DNA of 31,543 nucleotides, taken from the NCBI GenBank assembly GCA_964510855.1, contig CAZEDB010000018.1, forward strand, positions 1 through 31,543, in the 5' to 3' direction. The position numbers and the translations under genes are program-made. Below the pieces are notes generated by a model, which was given only the letters and a program-made list of their open reading frames with translations, made no database searches and was not told the origin of the DNA. The DNA comes from UBA8828 sp964510855. GTDB lineage: Bacteria; Verrucomicrobiota; Verrucomicrobiia; Opitutales; UBA953. Below are positions 16,158 to 24,938 of the stretch, in pieces (the first letter of the stretch is position 1; each line of letters begins with the position of its first letter).

Positions 16158-16700
16158 ATGCGCTTATATCTTCTTATTATGGCTGCCTTTCTCCCTTCCT
16201 GGCTCGGTGCCACTGAATTAGCCTACCCGCAGACTGAGGTGGGAACTTGTGAGGTCAAAACCCTGCCCGCGGGGAGGATTCTCGTGGCCCGCTCGACCCA
16301 GCCCTATTTTTCGGGCGACAACCGTTTATTCGGAAAACTCTTTCGTTATATCCAACGTAACCGCATTCCTATGACCTCGCCGGTCGAGGCCCGCATGGAG
16401 CCTGGCACCATGGTCTTTTATGTTGATACCGCTTCGGCTAAGCGCACCGACTTAACCGGAACCCCCGAGGTTGAACTACAAGGGGTAGCGGAGCGCCAAG
16501 TGGCGTCAGTGGGTATCCGAGGAAGCTATACTTCTTTGTCGTACACGACTGAATTGAAGCGTTTGCAGGAATGGGTCGCCACTCAGCGAGATTTAGAAGT
16601 TATTGGCGAACCGTATGCGGTTTATTGGGATAGCCCATTTGTCCCCGGCTTTATGAAACGGAGCGAAGTGCACCTCCCGGTACGCCGCGTTGTGCGCTAA
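16158..16700 (+). CDS. Secreted SOUL/heme-binding family protein
   Basis: A 180-residue protein with a signal peptide (residues 1 to about 18, cleavage probably after LGA) and a SOUL domain. The diagnostic stretch is LFRYIQRNRIPMTSPVEAR with the following GTMVFYV at about residues 61-91, and the C-terminus FVPGFMKRSEVHLPV is typical of the family, where it is often RRNEV. SOUL proteins bind heme or tetrapyrroles in eukaryotes; most bacterial members are uncharacterised and many lack an axial His, so heme binding here is only possible. It appears to be monocistronic, divergent from DUF502. Its stop lies nine bases from the convergent gene's stop, with no terminator. Confidence 0.85.
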   Translation: MRLYLLIMAAFLPSWLGATELAYPQTEVGTCEVKTLPAGRILVARSTQPYFSGDNRLFGKLFRYIQRNRIPMTSPVEARMEPGTMVFYVDTASAKRTDLTGTPEVELQGVAERQVASVGIRGSYTSLSYTTELKRLQEWVATQRDLEVIGEPYAVYWDSPFVPGFMKRSEVHLPVRRVVR

Positions 16701-16709
16701 GTTAATCGT

Positions 16710-17426
16710 TCAGTCCCACGTCAGCAGCCATTCAGTCTTAGCTTTGGGGTCCTCAATCACCACGGACTCGCCTGATTTCGTGCGTTGCACGAGGTCGCGA
16801 GTGGAGGTGCGGGGCTCATTCTTGGCCTTAGCGGCGTTAGCTAAATCCGCGAGTCGTTGCAGTTCGCGGCTGGTTTCGGGCTGTTGACGTTGATCTAAAC
16901 GCGAGGTGAGGAAAGGTCGACGGGACCAACCCTCGCGCACGGGCTGGAGCGCTTGCTCCCGGCTGCGTTGCCGTTGGGCTTGGAGGAGCTCGCTAGGCTT
17001 AGGTAAGGTACGAGCTAGAGTAATGGGGATGTCGACGAGTAACGCGGGTTCGCCTTGAATGCGGACAAAAGTGCCTTGCAGGACGCGCGGTTTGGCCACG
17101 ACGCCAAAGCCGGTTCGACCCTTACCTGCTTCCATTTGCGAGTAGTGTGAGGTGAAGCTCTGAAATTTATCGAGGGGAACCACCACGCAGAGAAGGCCGC
17201 CTTCTTCGCCGCGTTCATTGCCCCCGAGAATTTCTACAATCGCAGCGGGTGCATCGCCTGCAATCAGCCCTGGGTCTGGCATATTGAGTACGGAAGTCCG
17301 TACCGCTTTACCCTCAAAGAGAGCGGGGCTTGCGGCCCAGGTTTCTGGCGCCATGGGGTCACCTTTTTTGGCTGGCTTGGCAGCGAGGGTGCTTACCGTG
17401 AGAAGTAGGCTAAGGAGGACGCGCAT
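16710..17426 (-). CDS. Secreted protein of unknown function, downstream of pyrD
   Basis: A 238-residue protein that I do not recognise. Residues 1-16 form a signal peptide (MRVLLSLLLTVSTLAA). Residues 25-130 alternate hydrophobic strands (FEGKAVRTSVLNM, AAIVEILGG, GGLLCVVVPLDKF, LQGTFVRIQGEPALLVDIPI) in a pattern that could be an OB-like beta domain; this is inference only. Residues 135-215 are charged, glutamine- and arginine-rich helices, possibly coiled coil. The ATG at 17426 follows the pyrD stop by one base (TAA A ATG), so it is probably translated from the pyrD transcript. No functional link to pyrimidine synthesis is evident. Confidence 0.75.
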   Translation of the reverse strand: MRVLLSLLLTVSTLAAKPAKKGDPMAPETWAASPALFEGKAVRTSVLNMPDPGLIAGDAPAAIVEILGGNERGEEGGLLCVVVPLDKFQSFTSHYSQMEAGKGRTGFGVVAKPRVLQGTFVRIQGEPALLVDIPITLARTLPKPSELLQAQRQRSREQALQPVREGWSRRPFLTSRLDQRQQPETSRELQRLADLANAAKAKNEPRTSTRDLVQRTKSGESVVIEDPKAKTEWLLTWD

Positions 17427-17427
17427 T

Positions 17428-18483
17428 TTAGGCGGGGTGTTGAGGTGCAAGAGCTTGAGCAATTTCACGAGTTAGGCCAGGTCCACGAAAGATCAGCCCG
17501 CTGTAAATCTGTACCAAAGCAGCTCCTTCATCCATGTATCTAGCCGCATCTTTCCCTGAGAGAATCCCCCCACAGCCGATCACAGGAATTTTGCCATCCG
17601 TGGCCCGACATAGGTAACGAACCACTGCAAGGGCCTGTTCAAGCAGGGGTGCACCGCTTAGTCCGCCCGTAGATTCACAACCCTGAGTTTGAGGAGGGCG
17701 TTGAATGGTGGTATTGGTGGCAATGATGCCGGCGAATTGAGTATCGGTTACTACCTGTAAAATATCGTCGAGTTGTCGCGGGTTAAGATCCGGGGCAATT
17801 TTAAGAAAGAGCGGGCGGCGCCCACCCGCTAATTCACCATTCGCTTTTTGGAGAGTCTTGAGCAGCGCGGTTAAAGGAGCACGATCCTGCAAGCCGCGTA
17901 ATCCTGGAGTATTCGGACTCGAAATATTAATCGCAAGATAGTCAGCCAAGGGGGCGAGTTTAACAAAGCTTGCGAGGTAATCAGCAGCAACGGCTTCGCT
18001 GTCCGTGGCGTCGACCACCTTGGATTTTCCGAGATTGATACCCAAGGGAATCGCGCGTTGCCCTCGTGCTGGGCCGGCGGCTAGACGCCGGGCAACTGCT
18101 TCTGCTCCAAGATTGGGAAAGCCATAACGGTTAACCACAGCCCTTAATGCTGGATAGCGAAAGACGCGGGGCTTGGGGTTTCCGGGTTGGGCGAGGTGGG
18201 TGATGGTCCCTACTTCAACATGGCCAAAGCCGAGCGCGGCGGCTCCTCTCCAACCCGTCCCATTCTTATCAAAGCCAGCGGCTAAACCCACCGCATTGGG
18301 AAATTCCAGCCCTGCTAAGCGAACGGGGCGGGTTCCCTGGGGGCTTAAGGAGCGCTCCAAAAGTGCCCGTAGGGGAGGAAAAGCCCCCACTAAACCCATC
18401 GCCGCTAGGCCTAAATGGTGGGCTTTTTCAGGGTCTAGGCGGTAAAGCAGGGGGGCGGCAATACGCTCATAAAGAAAGGACAT
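17428..18483 (-). CDS. pyrD: Dihydroorotate dehydrogenase (quinone), class 2
   Basis: A 351-residue enzyme oxidising dihydroorotate to orotate at the inner membrane and passing electrons to quinone. The class 2 layout is clear: an amphipathic N-terminal helix (YERIAAPLLYRLDPEKAHHL) for membrane and quinone contact, NAVGLAAGFDKNG, GFGHVEVGTITHLAQPGNPKPR, VNRYGFPNLG, the substrate and catalytic loop NISSPNTPGLR with the base Ser, FLKIAPDL, ATNTTIQRP, GGLSGAPL, and the FMN phosphate site IPVIGCGGILSG. Length is standard. It is the first gene of a leftward pair with the secreted unknown and is divergent from the acidic orphan. Confidence 0.97.
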   Translation of the reverse strand: MSFLYERIAAPLLYRLDPEKAHHLGLAAMGLVGAFPPLRALLERSLSPQGTRPVRLAGLEFPNAVGLAAGFDKNGTGWRGAAALGFGHVEVGTITHLAQPGNPKPRVFRYPALRAVVNRYGFPNLGAEAVARRLAAGPARGQRAIPLGINLGKSKVVDATDSEAVAADYLASFVKLAPLADYLAINISSPNTPGLRGLQDRAPLTALLKTLQKANGELAGGRRPLFLKIAPDLNPRQLDDILQVVTDTQFAGIIATNTTIQRPPQTQGCESTGGLSGAPLLEQALAVVRYLCRATDGKIPVIGCGGILSGKDAARYMDEGAALVQIYSGLIFRGPGLTREIAQALAPQHPA

Positions 18484-18518
18484 GCCCCAGCCTAGTTCGA
18501 GATAGTCCCAAAGGTGAA
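18484..18518 (-). promoter_or_regulatory. Candidate leaderless promoter for pyrD
   Basis: On the minus strand TTCACC (18518-18513), an 18-base spacer, TAGGCT (18494-18489, TANNNT form) and five bases precede the pyrD ATG. The -10 element begins 11 bases from the start codon, as for trxB, lysS and the SOUL-type gene. No Shine-Dalgarno sequence is present. Confidence 0.35.
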
Positions 18519-18540
18519 GAAGGAATCACCCGCAAAACCC

Positions 18541-18576
18541 TTGCCATAGACGCCGCTCGAGCATCTAACCCTCCCC
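18541..18576 (+). promoter_or_regulatory. Candidate leaderless promoter for the acidic orphan
   Basis: TTGCCA (18541-18546), a 17-base spacer, TCTAAC (18564-18569) and seven bases of pyrimidines precede the ATG at 18577. The -35 box starts 36 bases before the ATG. The bases just before the ATG are cctcccc, the opposite of a ribosome binding site. Confidence 0.42.
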
Positions 18577-19311
18577 ATGCTTCCTACGTCATCCAAGTTG
18601 CTTTGGTGTACCGTACGTTTTGACGAGGCCACTTCCAAGTGGTGGGTCAAAGAAACTTCTGACCCTCGTCACTACGATCCCGATGGTCTTGGCATCTTAG
18701 ATCCTCGCCAATTGCCCTGGATCCTCGACCTCCTTGACCCTTTGCGCGAGTATGGACTTTCCAACGAAATCATTGAAGCCGCCTTCGTGCCTTTTCAAAT
18801 TCAATCCGCTGATAAAGATGGCGTGGTGCGTTTAGCGCGCGTTGCCGAACATATTCTTGAGTCCGAGGAACAACTCTTTGGTTTACCCAATGTTAAGGAC
18901 GGCGACAAAGGTGCCTTTGCTGATTTCCTTGAACACATCATGCGTCTGCGCGTGAAGTTCCTCAATGATAACATCAAGTTAGATACCAAGCTTACCTTTG
19001 AGGATATTGATGAGCGAGTAGGGGACTTGCGTAATCAGGCTTTGATTGAGAGCCGTGATATTCATCCCCTCGATGAAATCACCGACATTATCGAATTCGT
19101 GCCTGAAGGCCACGAACTCCCAGTAGATGACGAAGATGATGAAAAGCCCGTGCGCCGTGCTGCTGAAGACGAGATCGAAGATCTGCCTGAAGCGGATGAA
19201 AAATTAGCCGAAGATGAAACTATGCGCTGGGGTGATGAAGACGACCGTGGCGATGGCGAAGCCGGTGGCGAAGAGGGCGGGGGCTCCTCAGGCAGTCGGA
19301 AGCGCCGCTAG
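18577..19311 (+). CDS. Conserved-looking cytosolic protein with a long acidic tail, unknown function
   Basis: A 244-residue protein with no family I can name. Residues 1-165 look like a folded, mainly helical domain with several Trp and Pro positions (SKWWVKETSDPRHYDP, then LPWILDLLDPLREYGLSNEIIE and VAEHILESEEQLFGLP). From about 175 on the sequence is a low-complexity tail rich in Asp and Glu, then Gly and Ser, ending in the basic tetrad RKRR. There is no signal peptide or membrane helix. Codon use resembles its neighbours, so recent transfer is not suggested. It seems monocistronic, and its stop is seven bases from that of the convergent protease gene. Confidence 0.75.
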   Translation: MLPTSSKLLWCTVRFDEATSKWWVKETSDPRHYDPDGLGILDPRQLPWILDLLDPLREYGLSNEIIEAAFVPFQIQSADKDGVVRLARVAEHILESEEQLFGLPNVKDGDKGAFADFLEHIMRLRVKFLNDNIKLDTKLTFEDIDERVGDLRNQALIESRDIHPLDEITDIIEFVPEGHELPVDDEDDEKPVRRAAEDEIEDLPEADEKLAEDETMRWGDEDDRGDGEAGGEEGGGSSGSRKRR

Positions 19312-19318
19312 TTTCTGA

Positions 19319-20284
19319 CTAACGAACGGGCACGTCTCCAGGCGGAGTCGCGGCCGGTCCCTCCTCAGTCTTAGCCTCAGGCGTGGCTAGGTCGGGTATT
19401 ACGAGCGGCTTGGGCTTAGGCTTGGGCTTGCTCACGAGTGGCTCGAAGAGCCAGAGACGCCGAGCAGCACGATCGACCGCGATGGGGTGAGCCCGTAAAA
19501 AGTCGTTGCCGAGAATATTATGCTCTTTGCCGCGGTGGAAGGTGACGTCGTTTAAGGGCACGCCTTGCAGCATGACGGTCTCAGGTAAGCACACCTCCAT
19601 TTTTTGTAAGCTTAGCCCACGTACTGTGGCCACGGGGGCGTAGCCTCTGAAGGCAACCTTACCCCGATACTTCATAGACGTAACATAGGAAAGGGTAGCG
19701 CCAGAATCGATGAGCATCGGCACTTTACGACCATCGATATCGAGATTGATATTAACGTGTCCGCCCCGGCTGAAGCAGCTGACTTCACGTGCGCCCGAGG
19801 TGTCCGGTATTTTTCCCAAGACCATGACGCGGTCGGCTAAGTCCATATAAAATCCTTGGGTAAAAAGAATTTCCGCACCAATCAGGCCATCGAGGCCTGA
19901 GCCGGTTAAGGGTAAGACCGCGATATGAAAGTCGCGCCAAGTACCTGCTCCCATTTCGAGCGTTTCTACGAGCGCGTAATCCGTTTCATTACGTCCCGTA
20001 TTGCCCATCGAGGGAACGGTCATGGCAATTTCCATGCCGGCGCGCTCGAGGGCCTCTGGGGTTAGGACGCCGGCGCCTTGGCAGCCCGTGTCGATGCCGA
20101 GTAAAAGCTCGGTACCATTCACCCGAACTTTTAGCGTGGGGATAGATTTAACGATTAAGGGGAGGTGAACAAATCCTGCCTCGGGTAGCGTAGCCTTGGG
20201 TTCACGAAGCCGCTGTTGGGCTGCAAGGTTAGTAAACAGTAGCCAACTTAAGAGCAGACAGTAGCAAGAGCGTTTCATGAGCAT
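19319..20284 (-). CDS. Secreted retropepsin-like aspartic protease with two domains
   Basis: A 321-residue protein with a signal peptide (to about residue 22, LAA-QQ). It holds two retropepsin-like halves, each with an active-site triad and the later hydrophobic-Gly flap motif: Asp65 in LLGIDTGCQG with LDGLIGAEIL at 131-140, and Asp193 in MLIDSGATLSYV with NILGNDFL further on. The two halves could pair within the chain, as in pepsin-like enzymes, or each half could dimerise. The C-terminus is a Lys/Pro repeat (KPKPKPKP) and a proline-rich tail. Two in-frame ATGs stand two codons apart (20284 and 20278); I take the first. It follows lnt by 26 bases, so it may be the third gene after secA and lnt. 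Substrates are unknown. Confidence 0.83.
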   Translation of the reverse strand: MLMKRSCYCLLLSWLLFTNLAAQQRLREPKATLPEAGFVHLPLIVKSIPTLKVRVNGTELLLGIDTGCQGAGVLTPEALERAGMEIAMTVPSMGNTGRNETDYALVETLEMGAGTWRDFHIAVLPLTGSGLDGLIGAEILFTQGFYMDLADRVMVLGKIPDTSGAREVSCFSRGGHVNINLDIDGRKVPMLIDSGATLSYVTSMKYRGKVAFRGYAPVATVRGLSLQKMEVCLPETVMLQGVPLNDVTFHRGKEHNILGNDFLRAHPIAVDRAARRLWLFEPLVSKPKPKPKPLVIPDLATPEAKTEEGPAATPPGDVPVR

Positions 20285-20310
20285 CACGGGTTGCGGGGTT
20301 GCAACCGGTC

Positions 20311-21900
20311 TTATTCAATCGGAAGTCGTCGCCGGCGCAAGGCAAGCAGAAGAAAGGTAGCGGCGGCGGGCCAGACTAACCAGTTGCCCGCTTGTACCCA
20401 ACGCGTGGGCGCGGGCGAGGATGCCACAACCACCTCGCCTAAATCGACCGCACCCCGGAAGTAGATGGAACCCTCACGCAGGGCAGGTCGAGATTGTCCC
20501 GTGGGTTCGACGATGCCGCTCCAGCCTGCATTGCCGCAGCGAAGCACCGGTAGGCGCGATGAAGCGGCCAGAAGGCTGCTGTGGGCGGCGTGCTGCCAGG
20601 CACCCAGCTCGCGTCCGTACCAGGCATCGTTGGTTAGGACGACGAGCGCATGCGCCCCAGCTAAGGCGTGATCGCGCGCCAGTTCAGGGAAGATGTCTTC
20701 ATAGCAAACCAGCGCTCCAAGGGCGAGGGTTGTGCCCGCACGTGTGGTCACGACTAAGGGGGTGGCGGCTGCACCTGGAATGCAATCTTGAGGAATGGGT
20801 ACTAACTTACGCAGTGGCAAATAGTCGGCCAGCGGCACGTATTCGCCAAAAGGCACGAGCCGACGTTTGGCTTGTTGTTGAATAGAGCCTCCGCTTACGG
20901 GAACGGCGGCTATGACATTTGCATAGCCTTTTTCACGGGCATCAACTGCGCCGACTAAGAGGGTCGCTCCCGTATCCGCTGCCAGTCGTCGTAAAAGGGC
21001 TTGGTAGCCTGAATCGCCCAGGGGGTAGGGTGCAGCTGCCTCAGGGAGTAAAATGATATCAGGGGCAACGTCGCCTGCTTCTAAGGTTAGGGCGGCAAGT
21101 TCGCGCACTTGTAAGGCAGCCGAGGAACCTTCCCATTTTCGATAAGGGTCGGTGTCGGTTTGTACGGCTGCGAGACGTAAAGTGACCGCAGCTGGTTGTG
21201 TTGCTTGGCTACGCAGATACTCAAGGTGCAGCCAGAATGCGAAGATGATAGGCACTAATCCTAGCCAAAGCTCAGGCGTGAAGCCTCGTAAAAAATTTCT
21301 CGGAGTGAGCGGTTGATCAACACCAGGACGTAATTCGTTGAATTGCCGGCGCAGCCATCGCGCGAGCGCAAGATTAGTTAAAATTAATGCACCGGAAAGT
21401 CCTTGCGGGCCTGCCCAGGCGCAAAGGGCGAGCATGACCGGGTTGCTGGTTTGACTCGCCGCGAGCGGCAGCCAGCCGAAACCCGTTAACGCCCAGCCGC
21501 GCAGCGCCTCGAGCAAGATCCAAAAGGCGGCCAGCCCGAGTAACGAAAGCACGCGATCGTGTAGGGGGCGTTTTTCTGCCCAGGGTAAAATCCAGCGCAA
21601 CGCACTCAGCCAAATCCAAAGGTAGAGGGCACAATAGCTAGCTAAGAGAATCCAGCCTAACCAACCTAGCGGAGGTTCTACATGACGAAGCCAGGCTAGG
21701 AGGCCTAACCAAACGCCACCCGAAGCTAAAGCGGTGGCTCGGTGCCATGTGCGCCAATCGGGTGCGGTCGTAGCCCAAAGCGCGAGTGGCACGACCCATA
21801 GAAAACCTGCCCAAGCAAAGGGCCCTGGTAAAAAAGCTAGAAAAAGTAAGAGCGCAGACAGAGTCGGCGCTAGCCAAGTCATGCGGACTAGGCCAGCCAT
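20311..21900 (-). CDS. lnt: Apolipoprotein N-acyltransferase
   Basis: A 529-residue inner-membrane enzyme adding the third acyl chain to lipoproteins, the last step before Lol sorting. Residues 1-225 carry about six to seven membrane helices. The nitrilase-like periplasmic domain (about 240-505) shows the catalytic triad Glu287 in LLPEAAAPY, Lys345 in AKRRLVPFGEYVPL, and Cys399 in GALVCYEDIFPE, plus VLTNDAWYG. A last helix follows at about 505-522. The ATG at 21900 lies four bases after the secA stop; another ATG six codons later is possible. Its product feeds the Lol exporter encoded at 9902-11798. Confidence 0.95.
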   Translation of the reverse strand: MAGLVRMTWLAPTLSALLLFLAFLPGPFAWAGFLWVVPLALWATTAPDWRTWHRATALASGGVWLGLLAWLRHVEPPLGWLGWILLASYCALYLWIWLSALRWILPWAEKRPLHDRVLSLLGLAAFWILLEALRGWALTGFGWLPLAASQTSNPVMLALCAWAGPQGLSGALILTNLALARWLRRQFNELRPGVDQPLTPRNFLRGFTPELWLGLVPIIFAFWLHLEYLRSQATQPAAVTLRLAAVQTDTDPYRKWEGSSAALQVRELAALTLEAGDVAPDIILLPEAAAPYPLGDSGYQALLRRLAADTGATLLVGAVDAREKGYANVIAAVPVSGGSIQQQAKRRLVPFGEYVPLADYLPLRKLVPIPQDCIPGAAATPLVVTTRAGTTLALGALVCYEDIFPELARDHALAGAHALVVLTNDAWYGRELGAWQHAAHSSLLAASSRLPVLRCGNAGWSGIVEPTGQSRPALREGSIYFRGAVDLGEVVVASSPAPTRWVQAGNWLVWPAAATFLLLALRRRRLPIE

Positions 21901-21904
21901 GAAG

Positions 21905-24901
21905 TTATTCTGAAAGCACGGCTTCAATCGTCCAACCGTCTTCACGCACCAGTGGCTCGGCTTTCTTCCATTTTAATTCCTGAGTTTGCTCGCCCTTGCG
22001 AATGCGTACGAGTGCGTTGCGACCAATCTTGGGTAGCTCGCGACGCACAGGCTGAGCTTTAGGAGCAGGGGCAGGGGGTAGTTTCGCTGTGGCGGTTTTA
22101 GGACTCGCTTGGCCAGGCCCCACCGCCACCGCTTCTCCGCGAGCGCGACGCATGGTTTCTTCGAAGGCCTCGAGCGAGGTAGCCATACGGAAGAGCCCCG
22201 TACAGGCATCGGAGCGGAGTCGTCCGAGCATCGTACCAAAGGCCCGGAAGGCTTCTGCCTTGTACTCATTGAGCGGGTCTTTCTGGGCGTAACCCCGAAG
22301 CCCGACCGAACGTCGAAGGTCTTCCATTTCGGTGAGGTGGTCTTGCCAATTACGATCCACTGCACGCAAGACGACTTGACGCTCGAGAGAGCGCAAACCG
22401 TTAGCCTCTTCGTATTGTTCGCGCTCAGCGTGAAGTCGTGAAACCCGGCCTGCGATTTCATTACCTGCTTTAGCGGCACCAAGCGCGAGGAGTTCGTCGG
22501 CGGTAATGCGAACAGGGAAGGCGCCACTTGCCCAAGCGATAAAATCTTCTGCGGCTTGGCGATTCCCAGGCCCGCGCGGGTCAGGGAAGATGGCAGCAAC
22601 GCGCTCATTAATTTCTTCGCTGATTAACTCGAGTAAGACGGGGCGGGGGTTCTCTGCACGAATCGCGCCGTTACGAATCGCATAGATAACTTCGCGCTGC
22701 CGATTGAGCACATCGTCATACTGTAAAAGACGCTTTCGGATGGTATAGTTTTGTGCCTCAACCCGCTTTTGCGCGGTGGTAATTGACCAATTCAGTAAGG
22801 GGTGTTCGAGGGGGTCGCCTTCCTTGAAAGATTTTTCCAAGAGATTGGAAATCGTACCCGCGTTGGCAAAGAGCCGCATGAGGTCGTCTTCCAGCGAGAC
22901 TAAGAAGCGAGAGCGCCCGGGGTCACCTTGACGGGAGCAACGACCGCGTAACTGACGATCCACTCGGCGCGATTCATGGCGTTCGGTGGCGAGTACGAAG
23001 AGTCCGCCGAGTTCGGCTACACCTTCACCGAGTTTAATGTCGGTGCCGCGACCTGCCATATTGGTGGCAATCGTTACGGCGCCTTGTTGGCCGGCACGGG
23101 CAATAATGTCGGCCTCAAGCGCATGCTGTTTAGCGTTGAGTACCTTATGGGGTATTTTTGCCGCCTCGAGCATACCGCTGAGCGTTTCCGAGGATTCTAC
23201 TGAGGCCGTGCCGACGAGAACGGGCTGACCTTTGGCATGGGCGGCAGCGATGAGTTGGATGGCGTGAGCAAACTTTTCTCGGCGGGTTTTGAAGACGATA
23301 TCATTTTCATCGACGCGAATGCAGTCGCGGTGGGTGGGAATGGCGACCACGCCCAGTCCGTAGATATCATTAAACTCTGAAGCTTCGGTTTCCGCTGTAC
23401 CGGTCATGCCTGCCAGTTTCTCGTAGAGGCGGAAATAATTTTGGATGGTGATGGTAGCGTAAGTTTTAGTTTCACGCTCAAGTGGGACGTTTTCTTTGCA
23501 TTCTACGGCTTGATGTAGGCCGTCGCTCCAGCGTCGTCCGGGAAGAATGCGCCCGGTATGCTCATCCACGATATAGACTTTATTGTCCTGCACCACGTAG
23601 TGAACGTCCCGCTCGTAGAGCGCATAGGCGCGCAGGAGTTGTCCGATGGCATGAATATCCTCGCTGGCCTTAATGTAGGCAGCTTCCGCAGCTTGCTTTT
23701 GTTCGGCGCGCTCTGCTGGGGTTAGGGAAGTCTTGGCTTCGATGGCGACAAAGGCACTGGCGATGTCGGGCAGAACAAACGCATCGGGCTCGCCGGGGCG
23801 CAGGGTGTCACGTCCAATCTGAGTCAGGTCGGCCTCATGGTTACGTTCGCTGACCGCAAAGTAGAGTTGCTCCTTGAGGACATACTTACGGGTCTTTTCA
23901 AGTTCAGAGGCTAAAAGGCCTTCACGACGTTCTAGGGCTTTGCGCCACCGTCCGCTTTCAAGCAAACGGAGTAAAATGCGGTTGCGGGGCATGCCATGGG
24001 TGGCGAGCCAAAGTTTGTCGGCCACATCATCGGGTACTTCTTCGGTTGGCCCGAGTTTGTTGAGCACCGCTTCTGCCTCAGTCATGAGTCGATTCACCAG
24101 TCGGACCTGGTGCTCGATGAGTTGGGCAACATCGGGTTTGAGACGGGGGAAGGCGGGCTCGCGCTCTTCGGGAACCGGTCCGGAAATAATCAGCGGCGTG
24201 CGAGCCTCATCAACGAGAATGGAGTCTACTTCATCGACAATACAGTAAAAGTGCTCGCGCTGAACTTGTTCATCGGCCGAGAAGGCCATGCCGTTATCGC
24301 GCAGATAATCAAAGCCGAGTTCAGAAGCGGTGGCGTAGGTAATGTCACAACCGTAAGCAGCCCGACGCTCGGCGGGACTCATTTGGTTTTGAATGCAACC
24401 GACCGTGAGTCCAAGCCATTTGAAGAGATGACCCATCCACTCCGAGTCCCGTCGGGCTAGGTAATCATTTACCGTCACGAGCTGACAGTTGCGGCCGGCT
24501 AAGGCGTTAAGATAGAGGGGCAGGGTGGCAACGAGCGTCTTGCCTTCCCCCGTCGACATTTCGGCGATCTTGCGCTGATGTAATGCGATGCCGCCAATGA
24601 GTTGCACATCGAAGTGCACCATGTTCCAGGTTAAGTTGTGCCCGCAGACCTCAACTTGGGTGCCGACTAAACGTCGGGCGGCTTCACGAACGGTAGCAAA
24701 AGCTTCGGGTAGTAAATCATCTAGGCTAGCTCCTTGCGCGACGCGTTCACGAAATTCTTTGGTCTTAGCCTTAAGTTGGTCATCCGTGAGTTGCGCATAG
24801 CCCTTTTGGTGGGCGTGAATTTGTCGCACCAAAGGAGCACTTCGTCGGAGAAACCGGCGGTGATGGCTGCCGGCGAAGAACTTGAGTAAGCCTAGGAACA
24901 T
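21905..24901 (-). CDS. secA: Preprotein translocase motor subunit SecA, long form
   Basis: A 998-residue ATPase that drives proteins through SecYEG. Visible are DVQLIGGIALHQRKIAEMSTGEGKT (Walker A at 115-122), VNDYLARRD, the DEVDSILVDEARTPLIISG Walker B region, MTGTAETEASEF, ATNMAGRGTDIKLGEGV, and GRCSRQGDPGRSRFLVSLEDDLMRLF. The extra segment after PLIISGPVPEE (about residues 240-400) is the long insertion known from Bacteroidetes, Chlamydiae and Verrucomicrobia. The C-terminus keeps IGRN but the usual CPCGSGKKYKKC zinc motif is absent; instead it reads ALVRIRKGEQTQELKWKKAEP up to the end. I use the ATG at 24901 (MFLGLLKFF); a TTG six codons upstream is less likely. It is the first gene of the secA-lnt-protease unit. 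Confidence 0.97.
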   Translation of the reverse strand: MFLGLLKFFAGSHHRRFLRRSAPLVRQIHAHQKGYAQLTDDQLKAKTKEFRERVAQGASLDDLLPEAFATVREAARRLVGTQVEVCGHNLTWNMVHFDVQLIGGIALHQRKIAEMSTGEGKTLVATLPLYLNALAGRNCQLVTVNDYLARRDSEWMGHLFKWLGLTVGCIQNQMSPAERRAAYGCDITYATASELGFDYLRDNGMAFSADEQVQREHFYCIVDEVDSILVDEARTPLIISGPVPEEREPAFPRLKPDVAQLIEHQVRLVNRLMTEAEAVLNKLGPTEEVPDDVADKLWLATHGMPRNRILLRLLESGRWRKALERREGLLASELEKTRKYVLKEQLYFAVSERNHEADLTQIGRDTLRPGEPDAFVLPDIASAFVAIEAKTSLTPAERAEQKQAAEAAYIKASEDIHAIGQLLRAYALYERDVHYVVQDNKVYIVDEHTGRILPGRRWSDGLHQAVECKENVPLERETKTYATITIQNYFRLYEKLAGMTGTAETEASEFNDIYGLGVVAIPTHRDCIRVDENDIVFKTRREKFAHAIQLIAAAHAKGQPVLVGTASVESSETLSGMLEAAKIPHKVLNAKQHALEADIIARAGQQGAVTIATNMAGRGTDIKLGEGVAELGGLFVLATERHESRRVDRQLRGRCSRQGDPGRSRFLVSLEDDLMRLFANAGTISNLLEKSFKEGDPLEHPLLNWSITTAQKRVEAQNYTIRKRLLQYDDVLNRQREVIYAIRNGAIRAENPRPVLLELISEEINERVAAIFPDPRGPGNRQAAEDFIAWASGAFPVRITADELLALGAAKAGNEIAGRVSRLHAEREQYEEANGLRSLERQVVLRAVDRNWQDHLTEMEDLRRSVGLRGYAQKDPLNEYKAEAFRAFGTMLGRLRSDACTGLFRMATSLEAFEETMRRARGEAVAVGPGQASPKTATAKLPPAPAPKAQPVRRELPKIGRNALVRIRKGEQTQELKWKKAEPLVREDGWTIEAVLSE

Positions 24902-24938
24902 CGCAAAAGAGTGCCCCAATCAACCTGCCGCCCCCGCC

